Below, in pieces: positions 37,704 to 46,073 of a stretch of 64,000 nt of DNA. Where the stretch lies: positions 1-64,000 of the forward strand of contig DATLTC010000010.1 of NCBI GenBank assembly GCA_035533755.1, in the 5' to 3' direction. The notes below the pieces were generated by a model. The model was not told the origin of the DNA. It worked only from the letters and a program-made list of their open reading frames with translations, and made no database searches. Every line of letters begins with the position of its first letter. Positions within the stretch are counted from its first letter, which is position 1. Made by a program: the position numbers and the translations under genes. Source of the stretch: Gemmatimonadaceae bacterium (lineage in GTDB: Bacteria > Gemmatimonadota > Gemmatimonadetes > Gemmatimonadales > Gemmatimonadaceae).

Positions 37704-39116
37704 ATGCCCGACACGATCGAGTCTCTGAACGGCCTGTTCGGCGCCGCGGTATCGGTGACGAACGGCCGCGTGCAGGTGAAGGACGCCGCGCCGCTGGCCG
37801 GCCCGGCGATGGACCAACTGGTCCGCGCCGCCGTGTTCGGCGATCCGGTGGCCCAGTCCCACGCGCGGTGGATGCTCTGGGAGTTGGGGCAGGCGGTGGG
37901 CGTGCGCCCGGCATCCATTCACGATCTCTACATGGCTCGCGGCCGCGGGGCGGTGCACGGCTTCACCGTGCCCGCCATCAACGTGCGCGGCATGGCCTAC
38001 GACACCGCGCGGTCGATCTTCCGCACCGCCGTTCGCATGCGCGCGGGCGCCTTCCTGCTCGAGATCGCGCGTTCAGAGATCGCATATACCGATCAGCGGC
38101 CGGCGGAGTACGTGGCGGTCCTGCTCGCGGCGGCGCTGCGCGAGGGGTTCCGCGGCCCGGTGTTCATCCAGGGCGACCACTTCCAGGTGAACGCCAAGAA
38201 GTTCGCCGTCGATGCGGCCACCGAGGTGGGCGGCGTGAAGCAGCTCGCCACCGAGGCCATCCATGCCGGCTTCTTCAACATCGACATCGATACCTCGACG
38301 CTGGTGGACATCAGCAAGGCCACCCTCGACGAGCAGCAGCGGCTCAACTACGAGGTGGGCACCGACATCCTGACGCACGTGCGCGCCGCCGAGCCCAGGG
38401 GCGTGACGATCTCGGTGGGCGGCGAGATCGGCGAGGTGGGCACGGCCAACAGCACGGTCGAGGAGTTGCAGGCCTACATGAACGGCTTCATCCGTTCGGC
38501 GCCCAAGGGCATGGTCGGCGTCTCCAAGATCAGCGTGCAGTCGGGCACGTCGCACGGCGGCGTCGTGCTGCCCGACGGCACGATCGCCGACGTGAAGCTC
38601 GATCTCGACACGCTGGAGCGCCTGTCCAAGGTGGCGCGCGACGAGTACGGCCTCGCCGGCGCCGTGCAGCACGGCGCGTCCACGCTCCCCGACAGCGCGT
38701 TCCACCATTTCCCCGAGCGCGAGACGGCGGAGATCCATCTGGCCACCAACTTCCAGAACATGCTCTTCGACCATCTGCCGGCGGCGCTGCGCGACGAGAT
38801 CTACGCCTGGCTGGCGGTGAACGCTCAGGGCGAGCGCAAGGCGACCGACTCCGACGAGCAGTTCTTCTACAAGACGCGCAAGAAGGCGCTGGGTCCGTTC
38901 AAGCGCCGGCTGTGGGATCTGCCGGCGGACAGCAAAGCCACCCTGGCCGCGGCGTACGATCAGAAGTTCGGGTTCCTGTTCGACCAGTTGAAGATCGGGA
39001 ACACCGCGGCCGTCGTGGCGCAGTATGTGCAGGCGCCCGCGATCCATCGCCCGGCGCCCGATGGGGCGACGGCCGCGGTGGCGGCGGCGCCCGACGATGC
39101 CGACGCCGGCGAGTGA
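37704..39116 (+). CDS. fba: class II fructose-bisphosphate aldolase (long form)
   Basis: A 470-residue zinc aldolase that would split fructose 1,6-bisphosphate. GFTVPAINVRGMAYDTARS is the class II opening, and zinc/substrate ligands appear in FIQGDHFQVN (Asp-His), GGEIGEVG (Glu), VQSGTSHGG (His) and AVQHGASTLPD (His and phosphate loop). It is longer than the usual 300-360 residues: a 70-residue N-terminal helical part and a C-terminal extension ending in an Ala/Pro/Asp tail are extra. Because of this, a related ketose-bisphosphate substrate is possible. GAGGAAG six bases before ATG 37704 supports the start. Last of the carbon cluster. Confidence 0.9.
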   Translation: MPDTIESLNGLFGAAVSVTNGRVQVKDAAPLAGPAMDQLVRAAVFGDPVAQSHARWMLWELGQAVGVRPASIHDLYMARGRGAVHGFTVPAINVRGMAYDTARSIFRTAVRMRAGAFLLEIARSEIAYTDQRPAEYVAVLLAAALREGFRGPVFIQGDHFQVNAKKFAVDAATEVGGVKQLATEAIHAGFFNIDIDTSTLVDISKATLDEQQRLNYEVGTDILTHVRAAEPRGVTISVGGEIGEVGTANSTVEELQAYMNGFIRSAPKGMVGVSKISVQSGTSHGGVVLPDGTIADVKLDLDTLERLSKVARDEYGLAGAVQHGASTLPDSAFHHFPERETAEIHLATNFQNMLFDHLPAALRDEIYAWLAVNAQGERKATDSDEQFFYKTRKKALGPFKRRLWDLPADSKATLAAAYDQKFGFLFDQLKIGNTAAVVAQYVQAPAIHRPAPDGATAAVAAAPDDADAGE

Positions 39117-39156
39117 CACGCTCGGGCGCCGCGTTCTTTCTCGCAGGGAGGTACCG

Positions 39157-39588
39157 ATGACCGACCACATGCGCAACGACGATCGCCAGATCGTGATCGA
39201 GAAGTCTTCCTCCGGGGTCGCGCCGTTCCTGATCGGGCTGGCCATCGGCGCCGGCGCCGCGCTGTTGTTCGCGCCCCAGTCGGGCGAGCAGACGCGCCGC
39301 GATATCGCGCGCCGCGGGCGCCGCATCAAGCTCCGCGCGCGCGAGGCGGCCGAGGACCTGCGCGACAAGGCCGAGGAGACGTACCAGGACGCGCGCGCGG
39401 GACTCGAGGACACGATCGACTCGGCGCGCGAGGCCGTGGGGCGCGGCAAGCGGCAGGTGTCGCGGGCCGTGGGCACCGGGCGCGCCGCGGCGCATCAGGC
39501 GCGGGAAGACCTGGAGCGCCGGTTGGCGGCCTCCAAGGCGGCGTATCAGGCCGGCGTCGAGTCGTCGAACGCCGACGGCGAAGAATAG
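39157..39588 (+). CDS. YtxH domain-containing protein
   Basis: A 143-residue protein. Residues 24-42 (APFLIGLAIGAGAALLFAP) form one membrane segment followed by QSGEQTRRDIARRG, which is the YtxH signature. The rest is an amphipathic, highly charged helix about 90 residues long with a regular Ala/Glu/Arg pattern, likely a coiled coil facing the cytoplasm. YtxH proteins are linked to general stress responses in Bacillus, but their molecular role is unknown. AGGGAGG seven bases before ATG 39157 decides the start. It precedes the BrkB gene. Confidence 0.85.
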   Translation: MTDHMRNDDRQIVIEKSSSGVAPFLIGLAIGAGAALLFAPQSGEQTRRDIARRGRRIKLRAREAAEDLRDKAEETYQDARAGLEDTIDSAREAVGRGKRQVSRAVGTGRAAAHQAREDLERRLAASKAAYQAGVESSNADGEE

Positions 39589-39630
39589 CCGATCGGCGCC
39601 CACCATCCACCGCCCCCCGGCGCGCGAAGC

Positions 39631-40539
39631 ATGACCCGGCGGCCACGCTTCTCCGCATTCCGGTGGGCGGTGCGCGATTACGTCGTGCGCATGTGGGACA
39701 ATGCGTACGAGGACAACGTGCTGTTCCTCGCCAGCGGCATCGCGTTCGACGTCCTGCTGGCGTCGGTCCCGTTCGTGATCACCCTCGTGTCGGGGGTGAC
39801 GCTGGCGCTCAACATGTCGGCGGCCACGTCGAATGCCGAGATCACCGACATCGTCGATCGCATGCTCCCGCCGCACAGCGACGCCATGGGCGTGGCGGTG
39901 CACCGCATTCTCGACGACGCCCTGCGCACCCACCACTCGCTCGGCCTGTGGAGCGCCCTCATCTTCCTGTTCCTGTCCACGCGGCTGTTCGCGTCGTTGC
40001 GCACCGTGCTCGCCGAGGTGTTCGACATCGAGGCCACGCGCGGGATCATCGACGGCAAGCTGTTCGACATCCGCATGACGATCTTCGCCACGCTGCTGTT
40101 CGTGGCCAACACCATGGTCTCGGCGTATCTCACCATGGCCCGCTCGCGGAGCGCGGAGATCCTCATCGACATCGGACTCCGCAAGAGCGCCATGGGGCCC
40201 ATCGAGTACGTGGTCGGGCGCATCGTCGCGTTCACGTTCCTCGCCCTCATGTTCTTCGCCATCTATCGCTACCTGCCGGCGCGCAAGATCCGCTGGCAGA
40301 CGGCGTTCGTGGCCTCGATGTTCACGAGCGTCTTCTTCGAGCTCGCCAAGCAGCTCTTCTCCGTCTTCATCAACCACGTCAACACCGCCTCCGTCTACTC
40401 CGGCACGCTGGCCGCGGTCGTGATCATCGTCGTCTGGGTGTACTACTCGGCGATCGTGCTCATCCTCGGCGGCGAGGTGGGCCAGGTGTACGAACTGCGG
40501 CGCATTCGGCGCACGCAGCGCGAGGTATTCACCGAATGA
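39631..40539 (+). CDS. YihY/BrkB family membrane protein
   Basis: A 302-residue inner-membrane protein with six predicted helices. FLASGIAFDVLLASVPFVITL is the conserved first segment, GIIDGKLFDIRMTIFATLLF follows, and YSGTLAAVVIIVVWVYYSAIVLILGGE is the C-terminal family hallmark. It was once called ribonuclease BN by mistake; the family is now treated as possible transporters of unknown substrate. The C-terminus is short and basic. Seventeen bases separate it from the threonine aldolase gene. Confidence 0.9.
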   Translation: MTRRPRFSAFRWAVRDYVVRMWDNAYEDNVLFLASGIAFDVLLASVPFVITLVSGVTLALNMSAATSNAEITDIVDRMLPPHSDAMGVAVHRILDDALRTHHSLGLWSALIFLFLSTRLFASLRTVLAEVFDIEATRGIIDGKLFDIRMTIFATLLFVANTMVSAYLTMARSRSAEILIDIGLRKSAMGPIEYVVGRIVAFTFLALMFFAIYRYLPARKIRWQTAFVASMFTSVFFELAKQLFSVFINHVNTASVYSGTLAAVVIIVVWVYYSAIVLILGGEVGQVYELRRIRRTQREVFTE

Positions 40540-40555
40540 CACCACCCCCTTCCCC

Positions 40556-41584
40556 ATGACGTCCATCGATCTCCGCAGCGACACGGTCACCCGGCCCTCC
40601 CCCGACATGCGGCGCGCCATGGCCGATGCCGAGGTGGGCGACGACGAGCGCGACGGCGACCCCACCACGCTGCGGCTCGAACGGCGCGTGGCCGAGTTGC
40701 TCGGCAAGGAGCGCGCGCTGTTCTTCCCCAGCGGCGTCATGGCCAACCAGGCGGCGGTCAACCTCCACACCCGGCCCGGCACCGAGGTCATCCTCGATCA
40801 GGACGCGCACATCGTCCACTGGGAGATGGCGGGCGTGGCCGCCCTGAGCGGCGCGCAGATCCGTCCCGTGGCCCCGTCGGGCATCGTCGCCACCGCCGAC
40901 GACATGCGGCGCTACGTGCGCCCCAGGGCGCGCCACATGACCAGCCCCAGCCTCGTGTGCGTGGAGAACACGCACAACGGCGCCGGCGGCAAGATCGTGC
41001 CGTTGTCCGAGATGCGCGCCATCCGCGCCTTCGCCACCGAGCTCGGGCTGCCCGTGCATATGGACGGCGCGCGCCTGTGGAACGCGTCCGTCGCCTCCGG
41101 CGTCCCGCTCCACGACTTCGCCGCCTGCGCCGACACCGTGATGGTCGCGTTCTCCAAGGGACTCGGGGCGCCGATCGGCGCCGCCGTGGCCGCGTCCGGA
41201 CCCGCCGTCGACGCGCTGTGGGGCATCCGCAAGCGGTTCGGCGGCGCCATGCGCCAGTCGGGCATCATCGCCGCCGGCGCGCTGTACGGGCTCGAGCACA
41301 ACCGGTCGCAGCTGGCCCAGGACCACGCCAATGCCCGCGCGTTCGCGGGCATCGTGGAGGGCGCGGGCGGGGCCACGGTCGTGGCGCCGGATACCAACAT
41401 CGTGATGGTCGATCTGCCCCACGGCCGGCAGGCCGCGCCGCTGGTCCAGGCATGCGCGGCCGCGGGCGTGCTGCTCTCCGGGTGGTCGGCCACGCGCATC
41501 CGCGCCGTCACGCATCTTGACGTGACGGCGGATCAGGTGCGCGCCGCCGCCGAGGTGCTGGCCCGGGAGTTGGCAAGGGCCTGA
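40556..41584 (+). CDS. ltaE: low-specificity L-threonine aldolase
   Basis: A 342-residue PLP enzyme that cleaves threonine or allo-threonine to glycine and acetaldehyde. IDLRSDTVTRPSPDMRRAM is the family's first stretch. DDERDGDPTTLRLERRVAEL, PSGVMANQAAVN and ENTHNGAGGKIVP are further signatures. HMDGARLWNAS carries the PLP-binding Asp and Arg, and the Schiff-base lysine is in VAFSKGLGAPIG. The length is typical. The gene ends about 27 bases before the SRP RNA promoter. Confidence 0.94.
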   Translation: MTSIDLRSDTVTRPSPDMRRAMADAEVGDDERDGDPTTLRLERRVAELLGKERALFFPSGVMANQAAVNLHTRPGTEVILDQDAHIVHWEMAGVAALSGAQIRPVAPSGIVATADDMRRYVRPRARHMTSPSLVCVENTHNGAGGKIVPLSEMRAIRAFATELGLPVHMDGARLWNASVASGVPLHDFAACADTVMVAFSKGLGAPIGAAVAASGPAVDALWGIRKRFGGAMRQSGIIAAGALYGLEHNRSQLAQDHANARAFAGIVEGAGGATVVAPDTNIVMVDLPHGRQAAPLVQACAAAGVLLSGWSATRIRAVTHLDVTADQVRAAAEVLARELARA

Positions 41585-41610
41585 CCGCCGCTCGTCCGGG
41601 AAATCGCGGC

Positions 41611-41639
41611 TTGAGGGGGCGTCTCTCCCAGGCTAACTT
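41611..41639 (+). promoter_or_regulatory. promoter of the SRP RNA gene
   Basis: TTGAGG (41611-41616), a 17-base spacer and TAACTT (41634-41639). The expected start, about 7 bases downstream (near 41646), coincides with the 5' strand of the SRP RNA closing stem, which supports both calls. Confidence 0.65.
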
Positions 41640-41645
41640 CAGATC

Positions 41646-41742
41646 GTTCCAGGCCCCGGAGGGCGTGAGCCTTCTAACTCCGTCAGGGCCCCGAAGGCAG
41701 CAGCGGCATGAAGTGTCTGGCGTCGCTTCGTCAGGCCTGGGA
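41646..41742 (+). ncRNA. ffs: bacterial small signal recognition particle RNA (4.5S type)
   Basis: The SRP domain IV signature is clear: GTCAGG at 41682-41687 and AGCAGC at 41699-41704 flank the apical hairpin that binds Ffh. The ends pair: CCAGGCC (41649-41655) with GGCCTGG (41734-41740). The size, near 97 bases, fits the Alu-less 4.5S form. Compared with E. coli, the segment between GTCAGG and AGCAGC is 11 bases rather than 10, giving a GCC/GGC stem closed by a five-base CCGAA loop instead of a GNRA tetraloop. The gene lies just upstream of dnaX, a linkage seen in many bacteria. The exact ends are estimated. Confidence 0.88.
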
Positions 41743-41746
41743 CACT

Positions 41747-41797
41747 GCGCGGGCGGTGCATCTCCCCTACCGGGAGGTACCGCCCGCGCGGCATTTT
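41747..41797 (+). terminator. rho-independent terminator of the SRP RNA gene
   Basis: GCGCGGGCGGT (41747-41757) pairs with ACCGCCCGCGC (41779-41789); an inner CTCCC/GGGAG stem extends the hairpin, and GGCATTTT follows with a short T-run. Placed right after the SRP RNA. Confidence 0.75.
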
Positions 41798-41879
41798 GGG
41801 GCCCGGTCGCCCGTCACTTTCGACGCCGGGGTTCGGCTGTAGATTGCCAGTGAACCTCCCGCCGCCCACTGCCCAACCC

Positions 41880-43613
41880 GTGTCCATCGCCCTCGCCCGC
41901 AAGTACCGCCCCAAGTCGTTCGCCGACGTCGCCGTCCAGTCGCACGTCGCGAACACGCTCAAGGGGGCGATCGCGCGCGGCCGCGTGGCCCACGGCTACC
42001 TGCTCTGCGGCCCCCGCGGCGTGGGCAAGACCACGCTCGCGCGCGTGCTCGCCATGGCGCTCAACTGCGAGGCCAAGGGAGACGACGGGGAGCCGTGCGG
42101 ACAGTGCACGTCCTGCCTGCGCATCTGGAGCGGCGGCGCGTCGCTCGACGTGGTCGAGATCGACGCCGCGTCCAACCGCGGCGTGGACGACGCCCGCGAG
42201 CTGCGCGAGCGCGCCATGTACGCGCCGTCCGGCGAGCACGGCTACAAGGTGTACATCGTGGACGAGGCGCACATGCTCACCCGCGAGGCGTGGAACGCGT
42301 TGCTCAAGATCCTCGAGGAGCCGCCGCCGCGCGTGGTGTTCGTGTTCGCCACCACCGAGCCGCAGAAGATCGCCCAGGCCGCGGCGCCGGTCCTGAGCCG
42401 CCTCCAGCGCTTCGATTTCAAGCGCATGGGCCCGGGGGACATCCGCATCCGGCTGGAGACGATCCTCGCCGCCGAGCAGGTGACGGCCGAGCCCGAGGCG
42501 CTGCTCATGATCGCCCGCGCCGCCGACGGCTCGATGCGCGACGCCCTCAGCCTCACCGATCAGGTGCTGTCCATGGACGAGGGCGCGCTCACCGCGGCCC
42601 GCGTGCGCGAGGCGCTGGGCCTCGTGCCCGAAGACGAATTCATCGCCCTCCTCGACCTCATCGCCGAGCGGCGCGCCGGCGACGTCTTCCCGTTCGTGGC
42701 CCGTGTGGCCGACGCCGGCGTGGATTTCGGCACCTTCCTCACCGGCCTCGCCGACATGCTGCGGGCGCAGCTCGCCGTCACGCTCGGCGGCACCGCGCCC
42801 GAGGTCTCGGAGTCCGCCCGCCACGCGCTGTCGGCCCGCGCCGGCAAGCTCGCGGCCGGCGACCTGCTGCGCATGCTCACCGGCGTGGCCGACCTGGAGC
42901 CGCAGTTCCGCAAGAGCGGCCAGCAGCAAATCCTGATCGAGATGCTCCTGGTGCGGTTCGCGCTCATGGATCGCACGCTGGCGATCGAGGACGTGCTCCG
43001 GGCGATGGGCGGGCAGAGCGGCGCCAGCGGAGCCACGGCCACCCGGCCGGCGGCCGCCGCCCCGGCTCCGTCACGCGCCCCGGCGCCGCCCCGCCGCGAT
43101 GCCGCGCCCGCCGTTCGCGAGCCCGCCCCGCCACGCCCAGTCCCCGCGGACGCGCCGGCCCCACAGAAGGCGGCCCCCGTCCCGCTGGCAGATGCCCCGG
43201 TCTCGCCCGTTGCCGCTCAGGTGCCCCTGGATCTGAACGTGCTGGCCGGACGCTGGGACCAGTTGGTGGACCGGGTGAGGGCCACGGGAATGGGCGTCCT
43301 CGCCGCCGCGCTGCAAAATGCGATGCCCTCGGCCGTCTCCACCAGGGACGGCGGCGAGGTGACCGTGCGGCTGGACGAGGCCAACCCCTTCCACGCCCAG
43401 GCCATCGAGGAGAAGCGGTCGGAGATCCTGGCCATCCTGCGCGAATGGTTCATCGGCGTGTCCCGGATCACGGTGATGTCGGAGGCCCAGGCGGCGGCGC
43501 CCAAGCGTCTGACCGACGAGATGATCCGGAGCGAGCGGCTGGCCAAGCTTCGGCAGCGGAATCCGGTGCTCGGCGCGGCGATCGACGTCCTCGATCTGGA
43601 CGTCGTGGACTGA
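41880..43613 (+). CDS. dnaX: DNA polymerase III subunits gamma/tau
   Basis: A 577-residue clamp-loader ATPase. It begins SIALARKYRPKSFADV, the usual DnaX opening. Walker A is GPRGVGKTTLARVLA. The zinc module is CEAKGDDGEPCGQCTSC. Walker B is IVDEAHMLTREAWNALLK, then EEPPPRVVFVFATTEP and a sensor-2 GSMRDALSL. A Pro/Ala-rich linker (about residues 390-450) leads to a C-terminal domain that ends LGAAIDVLDLDVVD. I use GTG 41880; a GTG at 41850 is also in frame, and a TTG at 41796 lies inside the terminator. No frameshift slippery sequence was noticed. Next genes: ybaB and recR. Confidence 0.94.
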   Translation: MSIALARKYRPKSFADVAVQSHVANTLKGAIARGRVAHGYLLCGPRGVGKTTLARVLAMALNCEAKGDDGEPCGQCTSCLRIWSGGASLDVVEIDAASNRGVDDARELRERAMYAPSGEHGYKVYIVDEAHMLTREAWNALLKILEEPPPRVVFVFATTEPQKIAQAAAPVLSRLQRFDFKRMGPGDIRIRLETILAAEQVTAEPEALLMIARAADGSMRDALSLTDQVLSMDEGALTAARVREALGLVPEDEFIALLDLIAERRAGDVFPFVARVADAGVDFGTFLTGLADMLRAQLAVTLGGTAPEVSESARHALSARAGKLAAGDLLRMLTGVADLEPQFRKSGQQQILIEMLLVRFALMDRTLAIEDVLRAMGGQSGASGATATRPAAAAPAPSRAPAPPRRDAAPAVREPAPPRPVPADAPAPQKAAPVPLADAPVSPVAAQVPLDLNVLAGRWDQLVDRVRATGMGVLAAALQNAMPSAVSTRDGGEVTVRLDEANPFHAQAIEEKRSEILAILREWFIGVSRITVMSEAQAAAPKRLTDEMIRSERLAKLRQRNPVLGAAIDVLDLDVVD

Positions 43614-43679
43614 CGCCATCGGCTTGCCTAAGTCCCTTGGCACGGCGTAGTTTAACTCTCCACCCCCGCAGCGGTTTCG

Positions 43680-43997
43680 ATGCGAGATTTCATGAAGATC
43701 CTGCAGCAGGCGCAGGAGATGCAGGGCAAGGTTCAGCAGGTGCAGGCCGAGCTGGAGCAGATGACCGTCACGGGGTCCGCCGGCGGCGGGCTGGTGAGCG
43801 TGGAGGTCAACGGCGCCGGCGTGGTTCGGCGCGTGAAGATCGACCCCAGCGTGGTGAATCCGGCCGACGTCGAGATGCTGGAGGACCTCGTCCTCGTGGC
43901 GACCACGGAGGCGCAGAAGAAGGCGCAGGTCCAGGCTCAGGAACACATGGGGGCGCTGACGGGCGGACTTCAACTCCCGTTCAAGCTGCCTTTCTGA
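43680..43997 (+). CDS. ybaB: YbaB/EbfC family nucleoid-associated protein
   Basis: A 105-residue DNA-binding protein. MKILQQAQEMQGKVQQVQAE is the N-terminal helix typical of the family. Strands GSAGGGLVSVEVNGAGVVRRVKI and the C-terminal helix with DLVLVATTEAQKKAQ complete the tweezer-like dimer fold. The place between dnaX and recR is one of the most conserved gene orders in bacteria. ATG 43680 is preferred; an ATG four codons further in also exists. One base separates the stop codon from the recR GTG. Confidence 0.95.
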   Translation: MRDFMKILQQAQEMQGKVQQVQAELEQMTVTGSAGGGLVSVEVNGAGVVRRVKIDPSVVNPADVEMLEDLVLVATTEAQKKAQVQAQEHMGALTGGLQLPFKLPF

Positions 43998-43998
43998 C

Positions 43999-44589
43999 GT
44001 GTCGGTGATCGACGAGCTGGCCACGGAATTCGCGAAGCTGCCGGGAATCGGTCGCAAGACCGCGCTCCGGCTGACGTATCATCTGCTCAAGCAGCCGGCG
44101 GACCAGACCCGTCGGCTGGCGCAGTCGCTGCTCACGCTGGGCGAGCGGGTGCGGCCGTGCGAGCGGTGCTTCAACCTCACGGAAGAGGCGTTGTGCGTGG
44201 TGTGTCGCGATCCGCGGCGCGACGCGTCGGTGGTGTGCGTGGTGGAGGAGGCGTCGGACATCGGCGCCATCGAGCGGGCAGGGGAGTTCCGCGGCGTGTA
44301 TCACGTGCTCGGCGGCCGTCTCTCGCCCCTCGAGGGCGTGGGGCCGGAGGATCTCACCGTGGCGAAGCTGGTGGAGCGAGTGGCGGCGGGACAGGTACGC
44401 GAGGTGATCGTGGCCACGAATCCGAGTCTGGAAGGGGAAGCCACGGCCCTGCTGGTGCGGCGCGAACTCCAAGGCGCGTCGGGGGTGACGATCAGTCGCA
44501 TCGCGCTGGGGCTGCCGGTGGGCGGCGATCTGGAATACGCGGACGGCGTGACCATCGCCCGCGCGCTCTCGGCGCGAAGGGCGATGTAA
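43999..44589 (+). CDS. recR: recombination mediator RecR
   Basis: A 196-residue protein that forms a DNA-encircling ring and helps RecF/RecO load RecA. The order is as usual: helix-hairpin-helix LPGIGRKTALRLTYHLL, four-Cys zinc finger CERCFNLTEEALCVVC, then Toprim domain from VCVVEEASDIGAIE through VIVATNPSLEGEATALLV. The C-terminus GDLEYADGVTIARAL is the Walker B-like family end. GTG start at 43999, one base after ybaB. The TAA stop overlaps the ATG of the next gene by one base. Confidence 0.96.
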   Translation: MSVIDELATEFAKLPGIGRKTALRLTYHLLKQPADQTRRLAQSLLTLGERVRPCERCFNLTEEALCVVCRDPRRDASVVCVVEEASDIGAIERAGEFRGVYHVLGGRLSPLEGVGPEDLTVAKLVERVAAGQVREVIVATNPSLEGEATALLVRRELQGASGVTISRIALGLPVGGDLEYADGVTIARALSARRAM

Positions 44590-44861
44590 TGGAACGCGGC
44601 GACCGGGCGGCCCTGGCGGCCGGATTCCTGGGTGGTCTGGTGGTTGGCGTGCTGGCGTGGAGCGCGCAGATTCAACGCTCGCGGCGCGATCTGTTCAGCA
44701 GCAGCCCGGTGCGGCGGGTGGCCGCGCTCGGCTACCTGAGCGGCCGGCCGGGGCTCAAGACCGTGCAGTTGCTGGCCGAGTACGTGAAGTGGGAGCCCCA
44801 ACCGCTGCTGCAGCGGCGCGGGCGGCGGATGTTGCGGCGGATGCAGGCGTCCCTCGAATAG
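44589..44861 (+). CDS. 90-residue single-pass membrane protein of unknown function
   Basis: MERGDRAALAAGFLGGLVVG begins one hydrophobic segment (residues 8-28), followed by a basic cytoplasmic part with FSSSPVRRVAALGYLSGRPG and a final cluster QRRGRRMLRRM. I do not recognise a family. The start overlaps the recR stop, and the roadblock gene follows in 14 bases, so it is inside the operon. The membrane anchor plus basic tail could let it tether the acidic GTPase module at the membrane; that is a guess from position. Confidence 0.65.
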   Translation: MERGDRAALAAGFLGGLVVGVLAWSAQIQRSRRDLFSSSPVRRVAALGYLSGRPGLKTVQLLAEYVKWEPQPLLQRRGRRMLRRMQASLE

Positions 44862-44875
44862 GCAGGCGAGATCCC

Positions 44876-45364
44876 ATGCCCGTTGGTTCAGCGAGCTGGT
44901 CCTTCACGGAAGACGACTTCGGGGCGATCACGCACGCGCTGCAGCGGTTCCTGGCCGACAGCAGCGCGCGGTGCGCGCTGCTCGTGGACCGCACCGGCCA
45001 GCTCGTGGCCACCGTCGGCGAGCAGCCCAAGTTCGATCCCACCACCTTCGCCACGCTCACGGCGGCCGATTTCAGCGCCAACGACCAGTTGGCCAAGCTC
45101 ATCGGGGAATCCGACTTCAATTCGCTGTTCCACCAGGGTGAAAAGGAATCGATGTATCTGGCGGACGTCGCGCGGCGCGTGATCCTGGTCGTGCTGTTCG
45201 ACAACCGCACCACTCTAGGCCTGGTCCGTCTCAAGATGAAGCAGACAGTCGAGGAGCTCAGCCGACTCTTTGAAGCGGTGTTCGCGCGCGGCGCGGCGGG
45301 TCAGCCGGCCGCCCCCAACATTCTCGCCGGCGCCGACGACGAGATCGACAAGCTGTTCCAGTAA
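44876..45364 (+). CDS. roadblock/LC7 domain protein, MglB-like
   Basis: A 162-residue protein with one roadblock/LC7 domain: an N-terminal helix (FGAITHALQRFLADSSARCA), strands ALLVDRTGQLVATVG, a middle helix FSANDQLAKLIGES, strands RRVILVVLFDNRTTLGLVR and a closing helix VEELSRLFEAVFAR. The tail is disordered and ends ADDEIDKLFQ. Its neighbour 15 bases on is an MglA-type GTPase, for which roadblock dimers such as MglB are known GTPase-activating partners in Myxococcus and Thermus. ATG 44876 was chosen as the first Met with a plausible purine-rich leader after the upstream stop. Confidence 0.85.
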   Translation: MPVGSASWSFTEDDFGAITHALQRFLADSSARCALLVDRTGQLVATVGEQPKFDPTTFATLTAADFSANDQLAKLIGESDFNSLFHQGEKESMYLADVARRVILVVLFDNRTTLGLVRLKMKQTVEELSRLFEAVFARGAAGQPAAPNILAGADDEIDKLFQ

Positions 45365-45379
45365 CGGGAGACCCACAGC

Positions 45380-46057
45380 ATGTCGATGATCAACTACGCG
45401 TCCCGCGAGATCAACTGCAAGATTGTCTATTACGGCCCCGGGTTGGGCGGCAAGACCAGCAACCTGGAGCACGTGTACGGCAAGGTGCAGCCCGATACGC
45501 GCGGCAAGCTCATCTCGCTCGCCACCGAGACCGAGCGCACGCTGTTCTTCGATTTCCTGCCCGTGGACCTCGGCACGATCCGCGGCTTCAAGACGCGCTT
45601 CCACCTCTACACGGTGCCCGGCCAGGTGTACTACAACGCCAGCCGCAAGCTCATCCTCAAGGGCGTGGATGGGATCGTGTTCGTGGGCGATTCGCAGATC
45701 GAGCGCATGGAAGCCAACCAGGAAGCGATGCAGAACCTGTACGACAACATGGCCGAGTACGGCTACGATCTCACCAAGATGCCGTTCGTGATCCAGTACA
45801 ACAAACGGGACCTGCCCAATGCGTCGCCGATCGGCGAACTCCAGGGGGCGCTCAACCCGGGGTGGGAAGTGGTCGATCCCGCGCGCCAGCGCGTGACGCC
45901 CGATCCCTACCACGCCGGCGAGAATCTCATCGAGCAGTTGCCCACGGGCGAGTGGCTCGAACGCGCGCAGTATTTCGAAGCGGTGGCGATCACCGGCGAC
46001 GGCGTGTTCGAGACGCTGCGCGCCGTGAGCAAGCTCGTGCTCAAGTCCCTGGCCTGA
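45380..46057 (+). CDS. mglA: MglA-like small Ras-type GTPase
   Basis: A 225-residue cytoplasmic GTPase. The P-loop is GPGLGGKT (residues 19-26). The switch 2 region has [12 protein letters not shown] instead of the usual DxxG, a feature of MglA proteins. [13 protein letters not shown] holds the NKxD guanine-specificity motif. Compared with MglA of about 195 residues, there is an insert near residues 155-190 containing [20 protein letters not shown]. MglA proteins set cell polarity and drive gliding or pilus switching in Myxococcus; in other bacteria the role is open. GGGAG precedes the ATG. Partner candidates are the two genes upstream. Confidence 0.92.
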   Translation: MSMINYASREINCKIVYYGPGLGGKTSNLEHVYGKVQPDTRGKLISLATETERTLFFDFLPVDLGTIRGFKTRFHLYTVPGQVYYNASRKLILKGVDGIVFVGDSQIERMEANQEAMQNLYDNMAEYGYDLTKMPFVIQYNKRDLPNASPIGELQGALNPGWEVVDPARQRVTPDPYHAGENLIEQLPTGEWLERAQYFEAVAITGDGVFETLRAVSKLVLKSLA

Positions 46058-46073
46058 GGCGCTCGGCGTTCCG

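Noticed and set aside
41796-41879. Upstream TTG start for dnaX
   Set aside because: It lies in the SRP terminator hairpin; GTG 41880 gives the normal DnaX N-terminus.
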